Positions 17,916 through 26,103 of a stretch of DNA of 64,000 nt are shown piece by piece (positions within the stretch are counted from its first letter, which is position 1; each line of letters opens with the position of its first letter). The notes below the pieces were generated by a model that was not told where the DNA came from, made no database searches, and saw nothing but the letters and a program-made list of their open reading frames with translations. Source of the stretch: Bacteroidota bacterium (lineage in GTDB: Bacteria; Bacteroidota; Bacteroidia; UKL13-3). The stretch lies in assembly GCA_947460345.1 (NCBI GenBank), contig CANHGM010000016.1, forward strand, positions 1 through 64,000, written 5' to 3'. Made by a program: the position numbers and the translations under genes.

Positions 17916-18755
17916 TTAAAGTAGATTAAACCTAAACCTCATCCAGCCTTGAACAAATAAAAATACTTTCATAGGGTTGCTAACTCTTATTCTTTTTTCT
18001 AATACACTTTTAGGTTTTAGTTTTTTAATATTTTTTAATAATTGAAAAAAATATATATAAGCTATATATACTCCAAACCTACTAGATATTGGTAGTTGTT
18101 TAATTGCTACCAGTGCTTCTCTAAAATCTGATTCGATATCTTTTTCAATAGAAACTTTTGTTTCATAATCAAAATACATCACATTTTTTAAATTTGGGAA
18201 ATACAATCTTCCTCTTTCGTCAATATCACTTTTTAAATCTCTTAAAAAATTTATTTTTTGAAATGCAGATCCAAGTTTTTTAGCTCCAGATTCTAATTCA
18301 TCATACTTTGATTTTTGTCCATCACAAAATATATATAAACACATTAATCCAACAACCTCTGCCGAACCATAAATATATTTATTATACCTTTCTAACGGGT
18401 GCTCGGTATAGTATAAATCCATCTCCATGCTTTCTAAAAACGCTTCTATTAAGTGTCTTTCAATACCGTATTGATTTACTACTTGCTGAAAAGAGTGTAA
18501 AACAGGATTGGTGCTGATGCCTCTTTCTATTGCTTTAAATGTTTCAGACCTAAACTCTGTTAACAATTCTTGTTTGTTATATTGATGGAACGTGTCAACA
18601 ATTTCATCTGCAACCCTTACAAAACCATAAACTGCTTTAATAGGATTTTGGTGTTTATTTGCTAACGCTCTAATACCTAAGCTAAAAGAAGTAGAATATG
18701 TAGATGTAATATTACTACTTGTGTGAATTGATATTTTGTTATAAAGCTCTATCAT
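17916..18755 (-). CDS. crtB: Phytoene/squalene synthase family protein
   Basis: This 279-residue isoprenoid synthase carries both aspartate-rich motifs: DEIVD at 50-54 and DLKSD at 173-177, followed by IDERGRLYFP. The family condenses two C20 (or C15) prenyl diphosphates head-to-head. RDLKSDIDERGRLYFP and the length favour bacterial phytoene synthase over squalene synthase. It sits 14 bases after an ECF sigma factor gene, an arrangement known for carotenoid clusters in Bacteroidota; phytoene desaturase (crtI), normally adjacent, is not in the window. Confidence 0.85.
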   Translation of the reverse strand: MIELYNKISIHTSSNITSTYSTSFSLGIRALANKHQNPIKAVYGFVRVADEIVDTFHQYNKQELLTEFRSETFKAIERGISTNPVLHSFQQVVNQYGIERHLIEAFLESMEMDLYYTEHPLERYNKYIYGSAEVVGLMCLYIFCDGQKSKYDELESGAKKLGSAFQKINFLRDLKSDIDERGRLYFPNLKNVMYFDYETKVSIEKDIESDFREALVAIKQLPISSRFGVYIAYIYFFQLLKNIKKLKPKSVLEKRIRVSNPMKVFLFVQGWMRFRFNLL

Positions 18756-18769
18756 AATCTGTTTTTAGC

Positions 18770-19300
18770 TTAGTTCTCGTGTTTAATACCATATGCTTCT
18801 CCATATACTTTAAGCTTAGTTCTAAGAATTCTTCTTGCAACAAAAATTCTTGTTTTTACTGTACCTATTGGTATTTGAAACAACTCAGCAATTTCATGAT
18901 ATTTATAACCATTAAAATTCATCATAAATGTTTCTTTTAAATCTTCTGGAAGTTTGTTGATAGCCGTTTCAATGTCTTTCATAATAAACTTAGTTTCGCC
19001 AGCATTAGGTATTGCATGGTTTGCAGAGTCTATAAAATAAGAATTGTCTGTATCATCTATAAAAGTATTACGCTTCATCATTCTTCTATAATTATTGATG
19101 AAACTGTTTTTCATAATGGTATATAGCCATCCTTTTAAATTAGATGCGTCTATAAACTTTTCTCTATATGTAAAGGCTTTTAACATGGTTTCTTGTAACA
19201 AGTCATTTGCATCTTCAATATCTTTTGTTAATTGATAGGCATATTGACGAAGCGGGCTTTTTTCTCTTGTAACCAACGAGTTAAATTCTATTGCTGTCAT
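18770..19300 (-). CDS. ECF-type RNA polymerase sigma factor
   Basis: The 176-residue protein has sigma region 2 (LTKDIEDANDLLQETMLKAF, about 24-43, and LKGWLYTIMKNSFINNYRR) and region 4 (INKLPEDLKETFMMNFNGYKYHEIAELFQIPIGTVKTRIFVARRIL, about 113-158). No anti-sigma gene follows; instead crtB does. By analogy with other Bacteroidota it may control carotenoid genes. A promoter match lies just upstream, and the divergent queD gene shares the 126-base control region. Confidence 0.9.
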   Translation of the reverse strand: MTAIEFNSLVTREKSPLRQYAYQLTKDIEDANDLLQETMLKAFTYREKFIDASNLKGWLYTIMKNSFINNYRRMMKRNTFIDDTDNSYFIDSANHAIPNAGETKFIMKDIETAINKLPEDLKETFMMNFNGYKYHEIAELFQIPIGTVKTRIFVARRILRTKLKVYGEAYGIKHEN

Positions 19301-19330
19301 TTTGTTTAATTTTTTTTAGTTTTTGTTCCA

Positions 19331-19362
19331 CAAAATTAGTGTGTTTTTATTTATTCCACCAA
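19331..19362 (-). promoter_or_regulatory. Promoter of the sigma factor-crtB operon
   Basis: On the minus strand TTG (19360-19362), 21 bases, TAATTTTG (19331-19338) matches the Bacteroidota consensus, 31 bases upstream of the sigma factor start codon. Confidence 0.5.
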
Positions 19363-19366
19363 ACTT

Positions 19367-19421
19367 TTGTTAAACTTTTTTTAAAATAAACTAAACAAAA
19401 TTGTTAAAACGCTTGTTAAAC
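19367..19421. repeat. Three TTGTTAAA repeats in the divergent control region
   Basis: TTGTTAAAC occurs at 19367-19375 and 19413-19421, and TTGTTAAAA at 19401-19409. They lie between the sigma factor promoter and the queD start codon, a plausible place for operators. Confidence 0.45.
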
Positions 19422-19426
19422 TATCT

Positions 19427-19837
19427 ATGAAAGCAACTATTTGTAGAGTTGGATATTTTAATGCTGCACATCGTTTGCATGTAAAAGAATGGTCTGATGA
19501 ACAAAACAAAATCATTTTTGGAAAGTGTAATAACCAAAATTACCATGGACACAATTACCAATTAACAGTAAAAGTATCTGGCGAAATTGATAAGACTACT
19601 GGTTATATCATTGACACTAAACTTTTAAAAGATATCATTAAAACAGAGGTTGAAGATAAATACGACCATAAAAATTTAAACTTAGATGTGTCTGATTTTT
19701 TTTCGTTAAACCCTACTGCTGAAAACATTGCAGTTATTATTTATAACAATATCAAAAAACAATTACCAACAAACCTACAATTAACCATAATTTTGCATGA
19801 AACAGAAAGAAATTTCGTTGAATATAGTGAACAATAA
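19427..19837 (+). CDS. queD: 6-carboxytetrahydropterin synthase / PTPS family
   Basis: The 136-residue protein has the zinc ligands of the family: His15 in FNAAHRLHV and His40, His42 in NYHGHNY, with Cys34 in FGKCNNQ as the catalytic cysteine. QueD turns dihydroneopterin triphosphate into 6-carboxytetrahydropterin on the route to queuosine; the related PTPS makes 6-pyruvoyl tetrahydropterin. GTP cyclohydrolase I, which makes the substrate, is encoded immediately downstream with a 41-base overlap, favouring a role in this pathway. The assignment between QueD and PTPS cannot be settled from motifs alone. Confidence 0.85.
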   Translation: MKATICRVGYFNAAHRLHVKEWSDEQNKIIFGKCNNQNYHGHNYQLTVKVSGEIDKTTGYIIDTKLLKDIIKTEVEDKYDHKNLNLDVSDFFSLNPTAENIAVIIYNNIKKQLPTNLQLTIILHETERNFVEYSEQ

Positions 19838-20486
19838 AGACAATACAGATATCATTGGTGATGACCACCTAAGTTGGTCTCCTGACACCCCTTTAAGAGC
19901 TGATGCTTTTGATATAGACGATGAAACCAAAATATCGCTTATCCAATATCATTTTAAAGAAATTATGCTTGTACTAGGGCTAGATTTAACTGATGATAGC
20001 TTGAAAGGCTCACCAAATAGAGTAGCCAAAATGTATGTTAATGAGATTTTTTCTGGATTAAACCCTAAAAATAAACCAGAAGTTGCTCTCTTTGAAAACA
20101 AATACAAATACAATGAAATGCTGGTTGAAAAAGACATCTTGTTTTATAGCAATTGTGAGCATCACTTTGTACCCATCGTGGGAAAAGCACATGTATCATA
20201 CATATCTAACGGTAATGTTGTTGGTTTATCTAAAATTAACAGAATCGTTAATTACTTTGCTAAAAGGCCACAAGTTCAAGAACGCATGACAGTTCAAATT
20301 GCAAACGAACTTAGAGAAGCACTTCAAACCGATGATGTTGCTGTTGTAATTGAAGCAACTCACTTATGTGTTTCGAGTAGAGGAATAAAAGACGTATCAA
20401 GCAAAACCGTAACTAGCGAGTATTCTGGAAAATTTAAAGAAGTAGAAACAAAAAACGAGTTTTTAAAATACTTAGGTAAATTATAG
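19797..20486 (+). CDS. folE: GTP cyclohydrolase I
   Basis: The 229-residue protein has the zinc site of FolE: Cys120 and His123 in YSNCEHHFVP and Cys191 in HLCVSSRGIKD. It converts GTP to 7,8-dihydroneopterin triphosphate, the first step to folate and queuosine. Length matches the family. The ATG at 19797 lies inside queD; the next clear family residues start near residue 40, so a later GTG (19827) is conceivable. The overlap with queD suggests translational coupling. Confidence 0.95.
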   Translation: MKQKEISLNIVNNKDNTDIIGDDHLSWSPDTPLRADAFDIDDETKISLIQYHFKEIMLVLGLDLTDDSLKGSPNRVAKMYVNEIFSGLNPKNKPEVALFENKYKYNEMLVEKDILFYSNCEHHFVPIVGKAHVSYISNGNVVGLSKINRIVNYFAKRPQVQERMTVQIANELREALQTDDVAVVIEATHLCVSSRGIKDVSSKTVTSEYSGKFKEVETKNEFLKYLGKL

Positions 20487-20490
20487 TTTT

Positions 20491-21816
20491 TTACATCGCT
20501 AAAGCGTTCTCTTCAACATACTTAACTACTCGTTCGTCAACTATTATATCATCGGGTGTAATTGGTTTAACCAAAGTAATGCCTTCTAATGTTCTGCATC
20601 TACTTAGAGCTACATACAATTGACCGTGAGCAAAAGCTCCGTTTCCTAGGTCAATAATGGTTTTATCAAATGTCAAACCTTGGCTTTTATGTATTGTAAT
20701 AGCCCAAGCCAGCTTTAAAGGAAATTGTGTGAATGAGCCTTTGCTTCTGGTTTCAATTTTCTGATCAGACCTATTCCATATATATTCGTTGTTTTCCCAC
20801 TTTTCTCGTCCTACTTCATGTTCGGTTCCGTCTTCTAATATAACAGTGAGAAAGTCGCTATGGCATTCCAATACTTTAGCAATTGTTCCATTCACCCATT
20901 TACCGGCAGTGCTATTTTTTACAAAAACAACTTGTGCCCCTGGTTTTAAAATTAAATTTTCTTCTGTTGGGATGTTTTTAATATTATAGTCGCCTTCTAT
21001 AGTGCATTGATAATTGTGTTCTTCTTTTTCTATTTTAGACAGTTGAATAGCATTGATTTCTTTAGCTGTTTTATTTAAGCTGCACAATGTAATAGAAAAG
21101 TCGACTTCTCTGTGAGAAAAGGAAGGTTCATATCGTGCATTTAATTGTTTGATATCATTGCCATTAGCTCTATTGGTTCTAATTTTATTGAGTAAACCAA
21201 TAAACGTTTCATCTGTTTGTCTATATACTTTTTTAAGTTCTAGAAAATGGATCAGTGCCTCTTTGAACACATGCGAAGAAAAAAAATAGGGTGTCTGATA
21301 AACCTCTCCAAAAATATGTTTTTCAATTTCAGTATTGGTTACAATTGGCTCCAATTGAAATGGGTCGCCAAACATAATGACTTGCTTTCCGCCAAAAGGA
21401 TATTTGTTTCCACAATTTAATTTTAAACTTTGGTCTATTGCATCTAGCAAGTCAGCACGAAGCATTGATATTTCATCAATAATTATTGTATCTACTTTTT
21501 CTAAAATTTTGCCCCTTTTGCTTGTTTTAGGAAATTTTACAATTTCATCATCCCCTTTCACTATGGGCCTAAAAGGCAGAAGAAACATAGAGTGAACCGT
21601 TTGCCCCCCTACATTAATGGCAGCAATACCCGTTGGAGCCAAAACCATAAAGTTTTTTTTGGTGTTTGCACAAAAATGACGCAGCAAAGTAGACTTTCCT
21701 GTACCCGCTTTGCCTGATATTAAAAAACAATCATTGGTGCGTTCAATTGCCTCTACTACCCTAAAAAACTGAGGATTGTTTTGGTCTAAGGCGTTATTTA
21801 TGTTAGGTGTATGCAC
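20491..21816 (-). CDS. Pif1/RecD-like superfamily 1B DNA helicase
   Basis: The 441-residue ATPase contains motif I GKAGTGKST (35-43), motif II DEISMLRADLLDAID, motif III GDPFQLEPI, VYRQTDETFIGLLNKIR and a C-terminal WAITIHKSQGLTFDK with VALSRCR. These are 5'-3' helicase signatures of the Pif1/Dda group. Longer Bacteroidota members carry an extra C-terminal HRDC or HTH domain; this one ends soon after the last motif. It probably acts in replication or repair, for example on structured DNA. Convergent with folE, 4 bases apart. Confidence 0.88.
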   Translation of the reverse strand: MHTPNINNALDQNNPQFFRVVEAIERTNDCFLISGKAGTGKSTLLRHFCANTKKNFMVLAPTGIAAINVGGQTVHSMFLLPFRPIVKGDDEIVKFPKTSKRGKILEKVDTIIIDEISMLRADLLDAIDQSLKLNCGNKYPFGGKQVIMFGDPFQLEPIVTNTEIEKHIFGEVYQTPYFFSSHVFKEALIHFLELKKVYRQTDETFIGLLNKIRTNRANGNDIKQLNARYEPSFSHREVDFSITLCSLNKTAKEINAIQLSKIEKEEHNYQCTIEGDYNIKNIPTEENLILKPGAQVVFVKNSTAGKWVNGTIAKVLECHSDFLTVILEDGTEHEVGREKWENNEYIWNRSDQKIETRSKGSFTQFPLKLAWAITIHKSQGLTFDKTIIDLGNGAFAHGQLYVALSRCRTLEGITLVKPITPDDIIVDERVVKYVEENALAM

Positions 21817-21828
21817 GTAAAAATAAAA

Positions 21829-21855
21829 AAAACCCGAGAGACATTCTCGGGTTTG
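21829..21855 (-). terminator. Terminator of the tRNA-Asn gene
   Basis: AACCCGAGA (21831-21839) pairs with TCTCGGGTT (21845-21853). On the minus strand the stem is followed by a run of T, a classic intrinsic terminator 6 bases past the tRNA. Confidence 0.8.
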
Positions 21856-21860
21856 GGAAG

Positions 21861-21934
21861 CTCCCTGACCTGGGCTCGAACCAGGGACCTAGTGATTAAC
21901 AGTCACTCGCTCTAACCAGCTGAGCTATCAAGGA
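21861..21934 (-). tRNA. tRNA-Asn (anticodon GTT)
   Basis: The 74-base minus-strand sequence folds as a cloverleaf: acceptor TCCTTGA pairs with TCAGGGA, D-arm with AGCTCAGCTGGTTAGAGC, anticodon loop CTGTTAA giving GTT, and the T-arm GGTTCGAGCC. The discriminator base is G. The 3' CCA is not encoded (CTTCC follows), so it must be added after transcription. Confidence 0.95.
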
Positions 21935-22023
21935 GTTTTGTAAAACGGAGTGCAATATTAGGTAATTCCGAAATAATTTCCAATCTTTGCACCCTAAAAA
22001 AATAAAAAAATATTTAAATCATT

Positions 22024-22941
22024 ATGAGTCTATTAGTTGTAGGTAGTGTAGCGTTTGATGCTATTGAAACTCCGTTCGGAAAAACAGATAAAATTGTAGG
22101 TGGTGCAGCCACTTATATCTCTTATTGTTCGTCATATTTTACTAAAAATGTTCAACTTGTTGGTGTTGTTGGAGAAGATTTTCCTACAGAAACTATCGAA
22201 AGCTTCAAATCTCATGGAATTGATGTGGAAGGTTTACAAATCAAAAAAGGCGAAAAAAGCTTTTTTTGGAGTGGAAAATACCACAATGACATGAACAGCC
22301 GCGATACATTAGTAACAGAGTTGAATGTTTTAGCTGACTTTGACCCTATTATCCCTGAAAAGTATAAGAATGCTGATTATGTAATGCTGGGTAATCTAGC
22401 TCCTAAAGTTCAACAAACCGTTTTAGAACGTATGGCTAAAAGACCTAAGCTGGTTGTAATGGACACTATGAACTTTTGGATGGAAATTGCTCTTGATGAC
22501 TTAAAAACCACCTTAAAAATGGTTGATGTGTTGTCTATAAACGATGAAGAGGCTAGACTTTTAAGTGGCGAATATAGCTTGGTAAAAGCAGCAGCCAAAG
22601 TGTTGAGTATGGGACCTAAGTTTTTAATCATTAAAAAAGGAGAACACGGTGCCTTGTTGTTCCATCAAAATGAAGTGTTTTATGCTCCGGCTTTACCTTT
22701 AGAAGAGGTTTTTGACCCTACGGGAGCTGGCGATACATTCGCTGGTGGTTTTATAGGCTATTTAGCCAAAACAGACGATATAAGCTTTGACAATATGAAA
22801 CGTGCCATTATTTATGGCTCTGCAATGGCTTCTTTTTGTGTTGAAAAGTTTGGAACAGAAAGATTGATGGGCCTTACTGAAGCTGAAATCAATGAACGTG
22901 TAAGTCAATTCAAAAAGCTAAGCCACTTTGAAATGATATAA
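22024..22941 (+). CDS. PfkB-family sugar/nucleoside kinase
   Basis: The 305-residue enzyme has the two PfkB signatures: GGAATYISYCSSYF near residue 27 and DPTGAGDTFAGGF near 238, where the Asp acts as catalytic base. It phosphorylates a hydroxyl of a sugar or nucleoside with ATP. MSLLVVGSVAFDAIETPFG at the start is typical of the Bacteroidota ribokinase/adenosine-kinase-like group, but the substrate cannot be told from sequence. It stands alone, facing rluF across a hairpin. Confidence 0.85.
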   Translation: MSLLVVGSVAFDAIETPFGKTDKIVGGAATYISYCSSYFTKNVQLVGVVGEDFPTETIESFKSHGIDVEGLQIKKGEKSFFWSGKYHNDMNSRDTLVTELNVLADFDPIIPEKYKNADYVMLGNLAPKVQQTVLERMAKRPKLVVMDTMNFWMEIALDDLKTTLKMVDVLSINDEEARLLSGEYSLVKAAAKVLSMGPKFLIIKKGEHGALLFHQNEVFYAPALPLEEVFDPTGAGDTFAGGFIGYLAKTDDISFDNMKRAIIYGSAMASFCVEKFGTERLMGLTEAEINERVSQFKKLSHFEMI

Positions 22942-22957
22942 GTTTTAAAAACTATAC

Positions 22958-22990
22958 TAAAAACCGGTTGATTAAATTTAATCGGTTTTT
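22958..22990. terminator. Terminator between pfkB-family gene and rluF
   Basis: GATTAAATTTAATC forms the inner stem and AACC/GGTT the outer stem with a small bulge. T runs follow on the plus strand (22984-22992). The rluF stop codon lies within it. Confidence 0.55.
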
Positions 22991-23733
22991 TTTGTGCCAA
23001 TTGATGCCTCTTCAGTTTTAACTGAATCAGCAACAAGCTGTTGAACTTTTAAAAGCTCTTCATCAGTAAACATTCTCCACTTTCCAGTTTCTATGCCTTC
23101 TAAAGTGATATTCATTATCCTTATTCTTTTTAACCTTACAACATCGTAGCCCAAATATTCACACATTCTTCTAATTTGTCTGTTTAGTCCTTGTGTGAGC
23201 ACAATTTTAAATATAAACAAGCTTTCGCGTTTTACCACACATTTTTTGGTGACAGTATCTAATATGGGAACACCGCTTTCCATAGACTTAATAAACGCCT
23301 CTGTAATTGGTTTATTTACTGTTACTATATATTCTTTTTCGTGGTTATTTCCAGCTCGAAGAATTTTGTTAACTATGTTTCCATCGCTGGTCAAAAAAAT
23401 TAAACCCTCTGAAGCTTTATCTAACCTGCCAATCGGAAATATTCTTTGCGGAAACTTAATAAAATCAATGATGTTGTCTTGTATTTTAAGTTCAGTTGTA
23501 CAAGTTATTCCTCTGGGTTTATTAAAAGCCATGTAAACTGTTGACGTAGGGGTATTTAATGGTTTGCCATCAATCAAAATAATATCAGAAGACGTAACTT
23601 TAAGACCTAGAACACTTGAGTTTCCGTTAACGGTTACTTTTCCTTGTTCAATTAGCTTATCGGCTTCTCTTCTTGAGCAAAAACCAGAGTCACTAATTGC
23701 TTTGTTTAATCTAACAGTCGTTTCTATGCTCAA
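22978..23733 (-). CDS. rluF: 23S rRNA pseudouridine synthase RluF
   Basis: An N-terminal S4 domain (RLNKAISDSGFCSRREADKLIEQGKVTVNG, residues 8-37) is followed by the pseudouridine synthase domain with the catalytic Asp105 in PIGRLDKASEG. The later NHEKEYIVTVNKPIT, LTQGLNRQIRRMCEYLGY and RIMNI segments match RluF closely rather than RsuA or RluB. It converts U2604 of 23S rRNA to pseudouridine. It ends against the shared terminator; the NHL lipoprotein gene lies one base upstream on the same strand. Confidence 0.93.
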   Translation of the reverse strand: MSIETTVRLNKAISDSGFCSRREADKLIEQGKVTVNGNSSVLGLKVTSSDIILIDGKPLNTPTSTVYMAFNKPRGITCTTELKIQDNIIDFIKFPQRIFPIGRLDKASEGLIFLTSDGNIVNKILRAGNNHEKEYIVTVNKPITEAFIKSMESGVPILDTVTKKCVVKRESLFIFKIVLTQGLNRQIRRMCEYLGYDVVRLKRIRIMNITLEGIETGKWRMFTDEELLKVQQLVADSVKTEEASIGTKKTD

Positions 23734-23734
23734 T

Positions 23735-24943
23735 TTATTCTAAATCTGTGCTTAACTTATACCTACAAATTCTATTGTTGTTTTTATCCGCAACATATAC
23801 CACTTTTTTAAAGTAACAAACTCCCGATGGTTGGTTAAACTGTAGGGGACCCTCTCCCAAACTTCCAAATGAAACAATTTGTTGCTTTTTTAATCCTGAT
23901 GTTGCTGATGGGTTTGCCCCTTCATATCCTTTGTTGGTAAATTGATAAAGCTTGTTGTTATCTGCGTCTACTATAAAGATATAATTGGTTTGATCTGGGG
24001 CTATATATATATCTTGAGGATTTGAAAATCTTCTAGGCTTGTATAAAAAATTATCTGCTTTGGATGTATCAAAATTAAACAGAGAACTATTTTCTGTGAA
24101 AATTTCACCAAGATCTATGTCATTAAATTGTTTAACCCAAAGTGCCCTAAACTCTATATCGTTTCTTGGATCAGCCTGTAGCAACATTATATCATTGCTT
24201 GGGTTCATGCCAAAAACCCTTTGGGGGGGAGCAGCAAAAGTGGCAATTGAAGAAATTCCTAACACAGATTTTAAGCTTGGATTTAATGGGTTAAGTCCGT
24301 TTGTGAACCCTGTATATTTTCCTTCAGAATTAAATATCAAAATAATATTATCTGGGTTTGCAATAGGGTCTTTGTTTTCTGAGCCTGTTCTTGAAACATA
24401 AAGTCTGTTGTCGGCTGTGCAAGCCAGCCCAGAAAATCTCACTTTTTCGTCTGTGATTCTAAAACCAGAACCTGTTCTACTTTCATCACAAAATGGGTGT
24501 ATCAGTGTGTCTATTATTTGATATTGACCTATTGCTGTGTTTATAAGATGATATACAGCTGCTACATTTTTTGTGTTTCCGCCTATGGTAATATCTACAG
24601 TTGCTGCAACATATGTATGCAACCTCCTATCTTGTGTAACATCTGATGCATTTTTAAAAGCGATGGTTTGTTGTTTTCTTCCTGCTTGGTCAAGTATATG
24701 CAACCCCATATCATCAACTACATATAACATTTCATCATATCCAACCAACACATCAACAGGGTGAGAAAAACCAACAAAAAAGGGTTGAACAGGAACATAG
24801 CCTATGCCTGTTGGCACTAATTTAGGATCTATTTTGCCTTGTGCAAAGATCTCATCTACGGTCTTGTCTTTTTTTGAACCCATACAAGCTGATAAAAAAA
24901 TAACGAAAAGAATATATATATATTTATAAAAAGTGTTTGTCAT
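23735..24943 (-). CDS. NHL-repeat lipoprotein (beta-propeller)
   Basis: A lipoprotein signal (IYILFVIFLSACMGSK, Cys near residue 20) precedes a long series of beta-propeller blades: HPVDVLVGYDEMLYVVDDMGLHILD, NPQDIYIAPDQTNYIFIVDADNNKLYQF and QPSGVCYFKKVVYVADKNNNRICRY have the (hydrophobic)4-D-xx-N-x-R/L pattern of NHL repeats. Probably an outer-membrane or periplasmic binding or scaffold protein. It lies 4 bases downstream of the PorV/PorQ-like gene on the same strand, so the two are probably made together. Confidence 0.75.
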   Translation of the reverse strand: MTNTFYKYIYILFVIFLSACMGSKKDKTVDEIFAQGKIDPKLVPTGIGYVPVQPFFVGFSHPVDVLVGYDEMLYVVDDMGLHILDQAGRKQQTIAFKNASDVTQDRRLHTYVAATVDITIGGNTKNVAAVYHLINTAIGQYQIIDTLIHPFCDESRTGSGFRITDEKVRFSGLACTADNRLYVSRTGSENKDPIANPDNIILIFNSEGKYTGFTNGLNPLNPSLKSVLGISSIATFAAPPQRVFGMNPSNDIMLLQADPRNDIEFRALWVKQFNDIDLGEIFTENSSLFNFDTSKADNFLYKPRRFSNPQDIYIAPDQTNYIFIVDADNNKLYQFTNKGYEGANPSATSGLKKQQIVSFGSLGEGPLQFNQPSGVCYFKKVVYVADKNNNRICRYKLSTDLE

Positions 24944-24947
24944 TTAT

Positions 24948-25955
24948 CTATGATTGCTTTTTAGATGCCAATGAAATTATCAAACTAATTCTGTGCACAT
25001 TTCCTAGGTTTACTTTATTATTAAAGGCATAATCAAAACCTATATTATTTAACTTCCTTTTCATTCGTAGGCCAATGCCCAAAGCTGGGAAACCTGAAAC
25101 GTCTGCACCAAATTCATAACCTGTTCTAAACAACAATATTTTTCTCCATGCATATTCAAAGCCAACAGATAAAGATTCGTTATTGTCAGTATAATGATTT
25201 AGTTGTGCAGAAGCTGTAAGTCTATTGTTTCCTTTGTTTATTGGATCAAACGCATAGCCAAGTCTAAATATACCTGGTACTGAAACTGCTTGAAAATCAT
25301 CAATCGTTTGGTCTGCGTTAAACTTTAATAGTTGAAAGCTACCAGATGGTTTTACATTCACACCAAAATTGTTGATGGTAACAGCAAATCTCATATTTTT
25401 AATATCTAAATTATACCTCAATCCCAAATCAAACATCACATTATTTATGGCTAAACCAGCAATCCCCTCATGTACCCATTTAGAATTAACTCCAATTGAA
25501 AATTGATCTGTTAATTGTTTTGCATAGCTTAAGCCAACCACTTGGCTTGTCGGAGTATACGATCGGCCAGTTCCTGTTGGTTGAAACTCAGAAGTCTCAA
25601 TCATCTTAGGATAATTTAATGATTGCACCCAAAAACCAATTCTTGTATGGCTTTTGTATTTTGTAAATGCTGAAATAAACTGTGAGCTGCTTCCTGCAAA
25701 CCATGAAGCGTGCCCTATCGAAGATTCTGTTTTATTATCACTTTTAGTCATACCCGCTGGATTCCAAAAAGTAGCAGATGCATCATCGCTTATAGCACAA
25801 TATGCTCCCCCCAGTGCCGCCGACCTTGCATCAAGAGAGATTTTTAAGAATTGCAAGCCCGATGTACCTGTTCTTGTGTTTCCAAATGCTGGTAATACTT
25901 GAGCACTTAAGTTTAGAGAGATTATATATATATATATTAACGTTAATATACGCAT
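24948..25955 (-). CDS. PorV/PorQ-family outer membrane protein
   Basis: The 335-residue protein has a signal peptide (MRILTLIYIYIISLNLSAQ) and the PorV/PorQ start: GTSGLQFLKISLDARSAALGGAYCAISDDASATFWNPAGMT. The rest is alternating beta strands ending with FDYAFNNK and ISLIISL, consistent with a FadL-like barrel. In type IX secretion PorV shuttles cargo and PorQ helps in it; which role this paralogue plays is not determinable here. It is followed by a lipoprotein gene. Confidence 0.82.
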   Translation of the reverse strand: MRILTLIYIYIISLNLSAQVLPAFGNTRTGTSGLQFLKISLDARSAALGGAYCAISDDASATFWNPAGMTKSDNKTESSIGHASWFAGSSSQFISAFTKYKSHTRIGFWVQSLNYPKMIETSEFQPTGTGRSYTPTSQVVGLSYAKQLTDQFSIGVNSKWVHEGIAGLAINNVMFDLGLRYNLDIKNMRFAVTINNFGVNVKPSGSFQLLKFNADQTIDDFQAVSVPGIFRLGYAFDPINKGNNRLTASAQLNHYTDNNESLSVGFEYAWRKILLFRTGYEFGADVSGFPALGIGLRMKRKLNNIGFDYAFNNKVNLGNVHRISLIISLASKKQS

Positions 25956-26083
25956 TCGGGCTGCAAGTTAATGCTTAATTGAAAATATATAATCAAAATT
26001 AAGCATTTTACAATTACTTAACTTCAACAGGTAAAAGTTGCATTAGGTCTAAATAAAGAATAAAATAAGAATTGAATATTAGA

Positions 26084-26091
26084 TACCTTTG
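26084..26091 (+). promoter_or_regulatory. -7 promoter element for dinB
   Basis: TACCTTTG matches TAnnTTTG, 12 bases upstream of ATG 26104. It would give a leader of a few bases only; no good TTG at -33. Confidence 0.35.
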
Positions 26092-26103
26092 TATAAAACA
26101 TAT

